From Calothrix sp. PCC 7716 (GTDB taxonomy: Bacteria > Cyanobacteriota > Cyanobacteriia > Cyanobacteriales > Nostocaceae), in contig NZ_AP025018.1 in NCBI RefSeq assembly GCF_019977735.1, positions 6,328,580 through 6,392,579 on the forward strand: a stretch of DNA of 64,000 nucleotides, read 5' to 3'. Shown piece after piece: positions 44,746 through 53,143 of the stretch. Below the pieces are notes generated by a model. That model was given only the letters and a program-made list of their open reading frames with translations. It did no database searches and was not told where the DNA came from. The position numbers and the translations under genes were made by a program. Position 1 is the first letter of the stretch. Every line of letters starts with the position of its first letter.

Positions 44746-45639
44746 ATGTCAACTAGTGTAATTACAAATTTACAAATGCCCAGAAAAAAGGACACAATCA
44801 CACTGTCAATACCCGATGGAACTAAGGAGCAGCTAGAAGAAATAGCCCGTCGCTTAAACATTTTTTGGGGAAAGTCCCCCAGTATTTCAGGTTTACTCGT
44901 CGCTATCGCTGAAAAAACATACGAAATTGGCAAACCTTTCACGTTTAACCAAACTCAAGTCGGCGCCTTACTCCAAGGTATTCGCTTACTTAACGACTCT
45001 GGCCACACAGGTGAAGCACAGACGCTTTCAAGATTATTGCTCGAACGCGCAGAACTTGAGGCGCCGATGCGTCAGCAAGTACTACAAACAATTAGCCAAC
45101 CAACCGAAGCATGGCGAGTTATTGTTGAGCAGCATCTTCAAAACCAGCAGCCGTTTCAACTGCTTTATACCAATGCTCAGGGTGAAGATTTAGCCTATAC
45201 GGTTCGTTATGCTGAAATAGCCTTTGAAGATAATAAGGGCTTTTATCTATATATATGGTGTGATGAGACTGACGATATTCTAAATCCTGAGTACCCAGAA
45301 CTTATACACAACCGCTGTTTACGTCTCGATAGAATCAAGACTATCTTGCCAATTAGCGGACACTGGCGCCATGAGGGCTTAGATTACCTGGAAGTGTACT
45401 TACACTTTTATAAAGGAATGGTTAAAGCTTATGAACCAAAAGCCGCATCTATAAATAAAGATATAAGTAATGAAGTTATAGACGGTGTGCGTCATGTCGT
45501 TAAAAAGGCGCCACATCCGTTTTGGTTAATTCGCGACGTGATGAAATATGCTGAAGATTGCGAGATAGTGGCGCCTCTTAGTGTAAGGTCGCGTTTCAAA
45601 GAAAAACTCAAATCACTTTGTCAGCACTATGACATTTGA
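44746..45639 (+). CDS. WYL-domain transcriptional regulator of the CRISPR locus
   Basis: 297 aa. N-terminal DNA-binding region (ITLSIPDGTKEQLEEIARRL, RHH/HTH style), then the WYL ligand-sensing domain with QQPFQLLYTNAQGEDLAYTV, RYAEIAFEDNKGFYLYIWCD and a C-terminal winged extension. Established knowledge: the WYL protein Sll7009, beside the I-D locus of Synechocystis PCC 6803, represses leader-driven transcription of its array. By position and type this gene is its likely counterpart. Confidence 0.8.
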   Translation: MSTSVITNLQMPRKKDTITLSIPDGTKEQLEEIARRLNIFWGKSPSISGLLVAIAEKTYEIGKPFTFNQTQVGALLQGIRLLNDSGHTGEAQTLSRLLLERAELEAPMRQQVLQTISQPTEAWRVIVEQHLQNQQPFQLLYTNAQGEDLAYTVRYAEIAFEDNKGFYLYIWCDETDDILNPEYPELIHNRCLRLDRIKTILPISGHWRHEGLDYLEVYLHFYKGMVKAYEPKAASINKDISNEVIDGVRHVVKKAPHPFWLIRDVMKYAEDCEIVAPLSVRSRFKEKLKSLCQHYDI

Positions 45640-45788
45640 GATATGTACAGATGAAAATCTGTCACAAACCATTAAGTAGTATCCAAGTTTTTTGTAGTAT
45701 TTTACTACTTATAGCAACGGTGGAAATCTACCCATCTTCGATTTAGACTGAGGGGTAATAACCTCAATAAACCTAGAGGTGCTGCAAC

Positions 45789-46583
45789 ATGGTACGACAA
45801 GTTACAGAATTTGATGCCGCCGACGACTTGGTTATATACCCAGAAACCGACGATGAACCGATGGCACAAAACACGTTACAGTTTATTTGGATAGTAATCA
45901 TCAAAGAAGGTTTAGAGATACTATTTGCATCAAACCCAGATGTGTTTGTAGCTGGAGACCTGTTTTGGTATCCAATTGCAGGTGATATTAATACAAGATA
46001 TGCTCCTGATGCAATGGTGGTATTTGGTAGACCCAAAGGTCATCGAGGCTCATACGTACAAGCGCGTGAGGGTAATATTGCACCACAGGTAATATTTGAA
46101 GTCTTGTCACCCGGCAACAGAAAGAAAGAAATGGACGACAAGTTCGACTTTGACCAAAAATACGGCGCCGAGGAATACTATATATATGACCCAGATAGAA
46201 ATATTTTAAAAGGCTGGTTACGCTCAAACAAAACTCTCAAACCCATTAAGAATATAAACAATTGGGTCAGTCCACGCTTGGGAATCAAATTTGTATTGGC
46301 GCCGACAACACTCGACATTTACCGTCCAGACGGTCGTAAATTTGTAACTCCCGTAGAACTCGACGAATTATATCAACAAGCTGAACAACGTGCGAATGCT
46401 GAACAACAACGTGCGAATGCTGAACAACAACGCGCAGATGCTGAACAACAACGCGCAGATGCTGAACGGCAGGCAAGATTAAACGCAGTATCTCAGCTAT
46501 TACAAACAGGAATGAGCGTCGAACAAATTGCACAAATTCTTTCATTAACAGTCCAAGAAGTTCAAAGCTTAAATTCTCTATAA
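45789..46583 (+). CDS. Uma2-family (DUF820) PDDEXK protein
   Basis: 264 aa. Restriction-endonuclease-like fold: PDAMVVFGRPKGHRGSY, IAPQVIFEVLSPGNRKKEMD and KFDFDQKYGAEEYYIYDPD carry the D...ExV-type core. The C-terminal region contains near-identical heptads AEQQRANAEQQRADAEQQRA and the end SLTVQEVQSLNSL, a form very frequent in cyanobacteria. Function unknown; many copies per genome are common. Same strand as the WYL gene, 149 bp away. Confidence 0.85.
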   Translation: MVRQVTEFDAADDLVIYPETDDEPMAQNTLQFIWIVIIKEGLEILFASNPDVFVAGDLFWYPIAGDINTRYAPDAMVVFGRPKGHRGSYVQAREGNIAPQVIFEVLSPGNRKKEMDDKFDFDQKYGAEEYYIYDPDRNILKGWLRSNKTLKPIKNINNWVSPRLGIKFVLAPTTLDIYRPDGRKFVTPVELDELYQQAEQRANAEQQRANAEQQRADAEQQRADAERQARLNAVSQLLQTGMSVEQIAQILSLTVQEVQSLNSL

Positions 46584-46720
46584 AAGTGGAATGGGCATCC
46601 TTGCCCGTTCCAAATTTGTACTGCAAACGAGTCAAATTGAACTTATGTCATGAGTCGCGAACGTAAACGCAGTTTTCCGCAAGGTAGCATCTTAAAGATT
46701 TTTTATGATTATTTAAAAGT
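46584..46720. repeat. GGGCATCCTTGCCCG hairpin plus partial TGTCATG-type element
   Basis: TGGAATGGGCATCCTTGCCC (46589-46608) forms a hairpin after the Uma2 stop and may terminate it. A diverged copy of the TGTCATGCTGAGG-family repeat (CGTAAACGCAGTTTTCCGCA-like) follows. Confidence 0.5.
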
Positions 46721-46766
46721 CAAGTTAGAAACCAATACTACTCGGTTAAGAGATTTTATCGGAATC

Positions 46767-46833
46767 GATCCACCTTAATAAGGGGGGAAAATAGCGGTTT
46801 TTAGCCCCCCTTATTAAGGGGGGTTGGGGGGAT
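46767..46833. repeat. GATCCACC...GGGGGGATT repeat element, copy 4
   Basis: GATCCACCTTAATAAGGGGG at one end and CCCCCCTTATTAAGGGGGG followed by TTGGGGGGATT at the other. It is the right-hand counterpart of copy 2 inside the nifK element. Confidence 0.75.
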
Positions 46834-46926
46834 TTTATTCTATCCCTTGCAGTATTGAGTTAGAAACCGTTTTAATTATAAGTTAGCAAATAAATTTTAA
46901 ACTCAATAAAAAGCTCGCTAAAGTCC

Positions 46927-46963
46927 GTTTCAATCCCTGAAAGGGATTATTAAAAGTTTAAAC
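46927..46963 (-). CRISPR. orphan single CRISPR repeat
   Basis: GTTTCAATCCCTGAAAGGG...AAAGTTTAAAC, 37 bp, the same length as the array 2 repeat with a handful of changes that keep the hairpin arms (CCCT/AGGG) and handle. It stands 14 kb from array 2, beyond the Uma2 gene, without a second repeat. The DNA next to its handle end on the minus strand starts GGACTTTAGCGAGC. It may be a relic or another solo guide. Confidence 0.75.
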
Positions 46964-47096
46964 TTTTACTACCCCCGCATCAGTGGAAAAGTTTAAGTAG
47001 GGATTCTACCCTTCGGGAAAACTTCGTTTAAACTAGGTTCAGAATGACAGTTTTGACTATATAGCAATCCTAAATCATTCGTAAAATCCGCGTGTT

Positions 47097-47145
47097 GTAG
47101 AGACGCTTTCACGCAGTGTCCCGCAGGGAATAATCGCGTCTCTAC
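47097..47145. repeat. GTAGAGACGC hairpin
   Basis: GTAGAGACGC (47097-47106) pairs with GCGTCTCTAC (47136-47145). It is followed near 47222-47318 by two near-identical AATATATxTGACAGGCAGGGATGCC units of another dispersed family. The whole 46834-47329 interval holds only repeats. Confidence 0.6.
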
Positions 47146-47329
47146 GTAGATATAATTTTTACAACTCATATAGGATTGCTATATATATGCTAGATGATTT
47201 TTGTTGATTAGCTCAAATTTTCTTGTGGGGTGGGCATTTTTGCCTGCCGTCTTAATATATTTGACAGGCAGGGATGCCCTCTTAATATATGTGACAGGCA
47301 GGGATGCCTGTTCCACAAGAGAAGATGAT

Positions 47330-48874
47330 TTAATGTAGGTGTAGTAGTTCAACTGTTGTGACTAGGCTACCATCTACGATTATTTTTTTTACACAGCCTT
47401 GTAATAGGGTTCTTTTGTCTTCTGTTTCTAGTCCTTGCCAGTATTTTGGGTTGGCAAATGCGCGTGTTACTCGTTCTTTGGCTATTAGGTATTGTTTAGA
47501 GTTGTTGTTTGTGGTTGCAATTGCTTCTGCTATTTGCATTCTAAGTTCTTCTTTCGCTTTTTCTATTGCGGGGTTGGATGGTAGTGCTTCGAGGGTGGTT
47601 AATGATGCTCTAAGTGTTTTGGTTTGTGGAGATTCTGCTGTTACTGTTACTTCTTGTTCGACTATGGTGGCTAGTCGTTCGGCTTCAAGAATAATGTGGT
47701 TTATAACTTGTTTTTCTAGTTCGTCTGAGGATATCATGCGTCCGTTAGTACAGGCGCCTGTTCGATAAAAGCTGCATTGGTAGTGATGTCTAACAAAGTT
47801 CTTTTTCTTGACTAGTTTTTTACACTGACGACTATATGCGGCGCCACAATGGGCGCATTTTACTAAGTTGGCGAATGGGTTTGTGTATTTTTGCTCGTTT
47901 GCCCAGCGGTTATTTCGGTTGCTGCGAATTATGGCTTTGATTTGTTCGTGTTCTTCACGGGTAATAATAGATTCATCGGTGTGGGTATCCCATGCTATTT
48001 CCCATTCGTCGAAGGGTTTACGATGTCCTTTGGGACGAACTACAGTGTCGTAGAGTGTTCCTCCTGCGTAAATGGGGTTTACTAATATGGAACGCAGACC
48101 AGATACAGACCATTTTAATCCTGTGTGGGGATAACGCAAGCTACTGCTGCGGGTTTTGTTTATATTCTCAAATACTATTTCGTCTTCTTCGTTTAATAAA
48201 TTAATTTGACTGTTGCTATCTTTTGGTGTGGCGTTGGCTTGAATGCCAAATGTATCATGCAATTTTCTCACGGTTTGTGATACTGTGCCTACTTCTAAGA
48301 ATGTATCGAATACTAATCGCATTAGTTGCGCTCTTGTTAATTCTTGCTTTGTCTCGATTAAACAAACACAAAGTTGATTATCTATTATATATTTGTCGTT
48401 TTCTATTGCATATCCTAGTGGAGTGTTCCAGTGAGGTTTTTTATTTGCTTTGCGGGTATCTCGTTCTTTTTTTACTCGCATACCTAACATTTTTACCTCA
48501 TATTTACTCGCTGCTAGCCGTACATCTATTGTTAATTCTCCGCCTATGCTTGATATATCAAATGGTTCATCTATTGCTGTTGGCTGTATACTTTTCTTTT
48601 TTAAGGCATCCATCAAACGATAAAAGGTCATTGATGAGGATGTTAATCGGTCTATTCTAATAAATAATAATTTTGAGACTTTACCTGGTACTAATGCATT
48701 AATGTCTTCGATTAACTGGGTAAGTCCTTTGCGTTTATCGCTGGTACGACTTTCAACATCGTAATATATTTTGGTGGCGCCAGCAGTACGCAATCGACGC
48801 ATCTGCTTTATTAAGGCGCCTTCATCTTCGGCTTGTTCGTCTGTCGATACGCGCGCGTAAGCCCAAACATCCAT
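47330..48874 (-). CDS. large serine recombinase, XisF-like (nifK element)
   Basis: 514 aa. Site-specific recombinase predicted to excise the nifK element. Resolvase domain: catalytic Ser in YARVSTDEQ and RIDRLTSSS. The Recombinase domain follows with THTDESIITREEHEQIKAII, then a zinc ribbon VKCAHCGAAYSRQC...CSFYRTGAC (about residues 335-375) and a helical C-terminus. XisF of the Anabaena fdxN element is the known relative. Starting 64 bp from the right junction, it reads into the element. No XisH/XisI-type helper is seen beside it. Confidence 0.9.
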   Translation of the reverse strand: MDVWAYARVSTDEQAEDEGALIKQMRRLRTAGATKIYYDVESRTSDKRKGLTQLIEDINALVPGKVSKLLFIRIDRLTSSSMTFYRLMDALKKKSIQPTAIDEPFDISSIGGELTIDVRLAASKYEVKMLGMRVKKERDTRKANKKPHWNTPLGYAIENDKYIIDNQLCVCLIETKQELTRAQLMRLVFDTFLEVGTVSQTVRKLHDTFGIQANATPKDSNSQINLLNEEDEIVFENINKTRSSSLRYPHTGLKWSVSGLRSILVNPIYAGGTLYDTVVRPKGHRKPFDEWEIAWDTHTDESIITREEHEQIKAIIRSNRNNRWANEQKYTNPFANLVKCAHCGAAYSRQCKKLVKKKNFVRHHYQCSFYRTGACTNGRMISSDELEKQVINHIILEAERLATIVEQEVTVTAESPQTKTLRASLTTLEALPSNPAIEKAKEELRMQIAEAIATTNNNSKQYLIAKERVTRAFANPKYWQGLETEDKRTLLQGCVKKIIVDGSLVTTVELLHLH

Positions 48875-48937
48875 ATATGAGTCCTGAAGAGGAATTATTT
48901 AAATATTAGCTAATATTACCTGATTGTAAGCGCATTG

Positions 48938-48949
48938 GTTCACTGTTGT
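48938..48949 (+). other. nifK element attachment site, right
   Basis: GTTCACTGTTGT, partner of the left site at 15273-15284 (9 of 12 identical, same codon phase). Confidence 0.75.
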
Positions 48950-49197
48950 TCACCGAGCCTGTTGACTTCTTCGTTGGTAACTCCTACGGTAAGTACTTGT
49001 GGCGTGACACCAAAATTCCTATGGTTCGCATTGGTTATCCTTTGTTTGACCGTCACCACTTACACCGTTATGCAACCCTTGGCTACCAAGGTGGCTTAAA
49101 CCTCCTCAACTGGGTTGTTAATACATTGCTCGATGAAATGGATCGTAATAGCAATATTACTGGTGTAACAGATATCTCCTTCGACTTAATTCGTTAA
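48946..49197 (+). CDS. nifK: nitrogenase MoFe protein beta chain, 3' part (nifK)
   Basis: Reading from 48949 gives FTEPVDFFVGNSYGKYLWRD and on to DISFDLIR*, the last 82 residues of NifK. It has no start codon or ribosome site of its own (the first codon in the frame is TTG inside the att site). It is functional only after joining to codons 1-429 at 13997-15283. Confidence 0.96.
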   Translation: MFTEPVDFFVGNSYGKYLWRDTKIPMVRIGYPLFDRHHLHRYATLGYQGGLNLLNWVVNTLLDEMDRNSNITGVTDISFDLIR

Positions 49198-49459
49198 GAA
49201 TTAGTTCAAATGCAGCGTGCCGAATAAGGCAAAGGAAAAGGTTTGAGGTAGAAACGTAATGGGTAATCGGTAATAGGTAAATCACAGAATATTCACTCTC
49301 TTACCTATTACCACTTACCAATTACTGTTAACCAATTACTTTCCTTTACCTTTTTTCTTTTAAGTAGGGTGGGCATTGCCCACCTTACAGGTACTATCTA
49401 GATGTTTATAAAGAAGATATTCAATTAAGTATTACACATTACCCTATCTCATCAAATCT
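49198..49459. repeat. nifK-nifE spacer with repeats
   Basis: Contains AATGGGTAATCGGTAATAGG and its complement TTACCTATTACC, able to pair, then a GTGGGCATTGCCCAC hairpin at about 49369-49383. These could cut or stabilise the nif transcript at this point. No gene. Confidence 0.6.
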
Positions 49460-49927
49460 ATGAAAATTACTCAAGCAAAAATTAACGAACTTTTGAGCGA
49501 ACCAGGTTGCGAGCATAATCAAAAAATTGGAGAGAAGAAAAAGGCTTGTAGTCAACAAGCTCAACCCGGCGCCGCCCAAGGTGGTTGTGCTTTTGATGGC
49601 GCCATGATTGCTCTTGTACCTATTACCGATGCTGCTCATTTAGTTCATGGACCCATTGCTTGCGCTGGTAATTCTTGGGGCAGTCGTGGCAGTTTATCAT
49701 CTGGCCCAACACTTTATAAAATGGGCTTTACAACCGATTTAAGTGAAAATGATGTCATATTCGGCGCCGAAAAAAAGCTCTATAAAGCTATCTTGGATAT
49801 TCATAGTCGCTACAACCCCGCAGCAATATTCGTATATTCGACCTGTGTCACCGCGCTCATCGGCGAAGATATGGACGCGGTGTGTCAAGCGGCAGCAAAG
49901 AAAATTAACATACCCATTATTCCAGTT
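49460..49927 (+). CDS. nifE: FeMo-cofactor scaffold NifE, 5' part
   Basis: 156 codons, from [20 protein letters not shown] to INIPIIPV. NifE landmarks: [51 protein letters not shown]. The frame continues ten codons into the element (YRDVKLSKS*) and stops at 49957. The normal continuation NAAGFVGSKNLGN is at 59853. NifE with NifN forms the scaffold on which NifB-co matures to FeMo-co. Confidence 0.97.
49916..49927 (+). other. nifE element attachment site, left
   Basis: ATTATTCCAGTT, identical to 59841-59852 and in the same codon phase (codons Ile-Ile-Pro-Val). The next three bases are TAT on the left and AAT on the right, so homology extends to 14 of 15. Confidence 0.93.
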
Positions 49928-49957
49928 TATAGGGATGTTAAATTAAGTAAAAGTTAG

Positions 49958-50191
49958 CTACTAACAATACTGCTAATATAGCACAAGTTAAATAATAACT
50001 TTTTGATTTTTATAAAAAAGTATTATTTAATTAAATCAAATTCAAGTTTGTTTAAAACCTCTCCCTCAACCTTTCCTATAAGGAGAGGAGAGTGTATATT
50101 TCTCCCCCTTCCTTGGTAGGGAAGGGAGTCGAGGGGTAGGTTTTATGGTAAGAACAATTTCAAACATTAGAACTCTACAGACAATAGCTAA
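49958..50191. repeat. left end of nifE element with CCTCTCC hairpin
   Basis: AACCTCTCCCTCAACC and related CCCCCTTCC / GGAAGGGAG blocks form hairpins at about 50057-50140. No gene. Confidence 0.5.
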
Positions 50192-51493
50192 ATGGTAAAA
50201 ATAAAACACGTTCAGACACCTGAAGTACACAAAAAAAACTTTGAGGAAGAATTAGAGCAAGTAAAACAAAGACTTAAAGCTAGTAAATGTAAAGTAGGAT
50301 TAAAAGTAAGTAGTGCGATACAATTACAAGCAACACTTCCACCTAAACCCAATAGTGATAAAATTAAACCATATCAACAGCTAATCAGTCTTGGTATACC
50401 CGCTAACTTAGATGGATTAAAAACAGCAGAAGAAGAAGCTTATGAACTAGGTAAACTACTCGCGCGTAAACAATTCGAGTGGGATGAGAAGTATTTGTGT
50501 ACAAAAAAAGATAAAACTACACCTACAATTGGTGAATTATTAGAAAAATTTGAGGAAGAGTATTTTAAAACAAGACAGAGAACTATAAGTAGTGAAACAA
50601 CATTCAGTAATTACTTATCAAAAATTAACAAGCACTTCAATAAAAAAATATTAGCTAATCAAACTAATATAGAAAATTGCTTAAACACAATTGTAAGTCC
50701 ATCTAGCAGATATCAATCAGCAGCTAGTATTTCAGTACTTTGTAAAACATTTGGTATTTTAATAGATGTAAAAAAATTTGCTAAAAAAAATTATGAACCA
50801 CAAAATAGAAATATCCCTAGTGATGAGCAAATAGTACTTAATTTTAATAAATTTGAATTATACGCTAAAAATAGAAGTAGAATTTATAAAAAAAATGTAG
50901 ATATATGGAAAATGCAAAGATGGGTCTATGGAATGTTGGCTACTTACGGATTACGTCCTAGAGAAATATTTTTAAAACCTGATTTAGATTGGTGGTTGTC
51001 TTCAGAAAATATAGATAACACTTGGAAAGTTCATAAAGACTGCAAAACAGGAGCGCGCGAAGCATTCCCATTATATCTTGAATGGATAGAACTTTTTGAT
51101 TTAAAAAATTCACAATGTGTTTCTATACTAAAAGACGCAATTCAGAATAAAAGTACATTTATTCATTATAAAAATTTAGTACATAAAAACGCTAAATGGT
51201 TTGAAAAAGTTGGCATTGATTTTCCACCATATGATTTACGTCATGCGTGGGCAATACGCGCGCATATGCTACTTATACCAGTTAAAGCAGCAGCAGATAA
51301 TTTAGGTCACAGCGTTGAGATGCATTTAGAAACTTATCAAAAACACTTTGGACGCGAAAATAGAAAACGGATGATTAATGAAGCAACTAATAAGCAATCA
51401 GAAATGAATCAACTCAAATTAGAATTAGAACAATCAAAACTAGAAAACGAACGCCTGAAACTAGAACTTCGATACGCTAAACTCCCTTCTTGA
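50192..51493 (+). CDS. XisA/XisC-type tyrosine recombinase (nifE element)
   Basis: 433 aa. Predicted excisionase of the nifE element. It shares long blocks with the nifD-element enzyme: IPANLDGLKTAEEEAYELGK, YGLRPREIF, WKVHKDCKTG, YDLRHAWAIRAH, AADNLGHSV and the nucleophile Tyr in LETYQKHF. Like XisA it has Tyr-Asp-Leu-Arg in place of His-x2-Arg. The C-terminus is a Gln/Leu coiled coil (LKLELEQSKLENERLKLELR). It reads into the element from its left end. Confidence 0.9.
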   Translation: MVKIKHVQTPEVHKKNFEEELEQVKQRLKASKCKVGLKVSSAIQLQATLPPKPNSDKIKPYQQLISLGIPANLDGLKTAEEEAYELGKLLARKQFEWDEKYLCTKKDKTTPTIGELLEKFEEEYFKTRQRTISSETTFSNYLSKINKHFNKKILANQTNIENCLNTIVSPSSRYQSAASISVLCKTFGILIDVKKFAKKNYEPQNRNIPSDEQIVLNFNKFELYAKNRSRIYKKNVDIWKMQRWVYGMLATYGLRPREIFLKPDLDWWLSSENIDNTWKVHKDCKTGAREAFPLYLEWIELFDLKNSQCVSILKDAIQNKSTFIHYKNLVHKNAKWFEKVGIDFPPYDLRHAWAIRAHMLLIPVKAAADNLGHSVEMHLETYQKHFGRENRKRMINEATNKQSEMNQLKLELEQSKLENERLKLELRYAKLPS

Positions 51494-51871
51494 AACAGGC
51501 GCCAAATTTATTACTTTTTGTTAATTCTCTTTATTTCTATCTAAAGAGAGATTTACTTATACATTGAGCAATAGTAACTTTATAATAAGTATTTTATTTT
51601 ATGATGTTATAATTATGACAAAAAACACTGAGGATAAGTCATTTTTGATCAAAACTTGGGTAAACGTACCGAAATTGCGATTAGGGCATCAATGTGTTGA
51701 AACATAGAAAGGTTTCGATTCATTGCTTTACATAAATTTAATATGTATACAAAAAAATGCATGAATACTTTAAACTTGTTTCGCTATTTTATTCTTTAAT
51801 AGAGAAATAAGATTATTTGTTTGTTATCTTTAGAGTCATCTTAGTACTGATGTGAATTATTTTTGTACGTC
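51494..51871. other. intergenic, upstream of peptide 1
   Basis: AT-rich, about 380 bp. No gene or clear repeat seen. Contains AATAAGTATTTTATTTTATG-like runs that could include a promoter for the peptide at 51872. Confidence 0.3.
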
Positions 51872-52009
51872 ATGATTACAACGGCACAATCTACACAATC
51901 TACAAGTAGGCTGCTTTTTAGCCGTTACAGTAATCGGGGAAGTATTTACTTGTTTGCTCCGATGGTAGACTTCAACGTCATGGCTGAAGTTGGTGATACT
52001 CCACCTTAA
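51872..52009 (+). CDS. conserved small peptide 1, 45 aa (paired with 54738-54866)
   Basis: ATG 51872 to TAA 52007-52009. The N-terminal 20 residues (MITTAQSTQSTSRLLFSRYS) are variable; the C-terminal 25 contain NRGS, FAPMV, MAEVG and end in TPP. The second copy at 54738 shares 20 of these 25 residues while the N-termini and flanking DNA differ, so protein-level selection is indicated. No Cys, no signal peptide, no Gly-Gly leader site. A leader-plus-conserved-core layout is suggestive of a modified or secreted peptide, but this is inference. It lies upstream of a hexapeptide acetyltransferase. Confidence 0.6.
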   Translation: MITTAQSTQSTSRLLFSRYSNRGSIYLFAPMVDFNVMAEVGDTPP

Positions 52010-52414
52010 GGTTCAATATTTGTTTAATTAAATAGAAATAATACAGAGAAATTAATCAATTACATTCTTCTTAGCGCGAGCAATTTTTGTTATTGCTTTA
52101 AAATATTTGCGCTTTGGTACGTAATTTTTTTGAATTAAGTTCGTCATGTCAGCAAGCTTACAGATATCTTTTGTTTAGGTTACGCCTAGCAATTTGATAA
52201 TATCTGCATGTGACATCTATTCAAAGAGCAAAATTTTTCTTTGAGTAAGCAACATTGTCTCTAGATTTTTACATTCAATCTAGAATTAAAAATATCGTTC
52301 AATAATGTAACTCAATCTGCATTAGCGGGTTAAATCATTATTTTGAAAGTTTTTGATACCTTACTTACATTTGTCATAAAGTTCACAACTTTAGTTTTTG
52401 AAGAGAGTATAGCC

Positions 52415-53143
52415 ATGAATAAATTTCAGTTTGTTTCCAAATGGAAACGTTTTAAAGAACTTGTATTAATGACATTTTTGGGAAATATACCTACAATTTT
52501 TTTAGGTGTAAAATTAAGAAATGTTTTATATCGTGCGATTTTTGCACGTATAGGTAGTTCTGTTTTTATTCAAGATAATGTTGAGTTTTCTGGGACTAGT
52601 TCTATTGAAATTGGCAATGGCGTGTATATTTTTAAAGGTGTTTATATAGATGGAAGCGGTCATAGCAATAATAAAGTTTGTTTAGAAAATAATAATAATA
52701 AAATTTGCCTAGAAAATGGAGTTGCTCTTGAGCGTAATGTTAATATAGGGGCGCTAGATGGTACATTAATTCACATAAATGAAAATACTTTTATTGGTCC
52801 TGGTACTTGTATTGCTGGTCCTGGAAACATAAAAATTGGTAGAAACTGTTTAATTGCAGCGCAGTCAGGAATATTTGCGAATAATCATAATTTTGCTGAT
52901 TTGGAGTTACCAATAAGAGACCAAGGAATAACTCGTGAGGGAATTATTATTGAAGATGACTGTTGGTTAGGTTCTGGAGTTAAGGTCTTGGATGGAGTCA
53001 CTATCGGAAAAGGTTGTGTGATTGGCGCCAATTCTGTGGTTACAAAAGATATTCCTCCTTACTCAGTTGCAGTGGGTGTCCCCGCGCGGGTGATCAAGAA
53101 GCGCGGAGAAAAAGAACTTAGTAAACCTATGAGTATCAACTAA
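52415..53143 (+). CDS. left-handed beta-helix (hexapeptide) acyltransferase 1
   Basis: 242 aa from ATG 52415 (TTG 52343 is upstream in frame). Trimeric sugar O-acetyltransferase type: hexapeptide repeats (IEIGNGVYIFKGVYIDGSGH, IKIGRNCLIAAQSG), catalytic His in FANNHNF, and the closing DCWLGSGVKVLDGVTIGKG then GANSVVTKDIPPYSVAVGVP. A short internal Asn-rich duplication (ENNNNKICLENG) is unusual. The N-terminal RNVLYRAIFARIGSSVFIQD block is shared with the copies at 53144 and 55622. Confidence 0.85.
   Translation: MNKFQFVSKWKRFKELVLMTFLGNIPTIFLGVKLRNVLYRAIFARIGSSVFIQDNVEFSGTSSIEIGNGVYIFKGVYIDGSGHSNNKVCLENNNNKICLENGVALERNVNIGALDGTLIHINENTFIGPGTCIAGPGNIKIGRNCLIAAQSGIFANNHNFADLELPIRDQGITREGIIIEDDCWLGSGVKVLDGVTIGKGCVIGANSVVTKDIPPYSVAVGVPARVIKKRGEKELSKPMSIN

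Larger units (their letters stand above)
15273..48949. mobile_element. nifK excision element (about 33.7 kb) carrying a type I-D CRISPR-Cas locus
   Basis: NifK codons stop at LWHFRSLM (15283) and resume with FTEPVDFF (48949), in the same frame. The interval is 33,665 bp measured from repeat to repeat. A XisF-like serine recombinase gene ends the element 64 bp from the right junction. Cargo: KAP NTPase, EF-G paralogue, TPR-CHAT protein, small genes, a complete I-D CRISPR-Cas system, and an Uma2-type protein. No other recombinase is seen inside. Confidence 0.92.

Noticed and set aside
48946-49197. Independent gene starting at TTG 48946
   Set aside because: It is the nifK 3' part; the TTG is inside the att site and no ribosome site precedes it.
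49198-49459. NtcA site (GTA-N8-TAC) upstream of nifE
   Set aside because: No spacing-correct match with a -10 box was found by eye.
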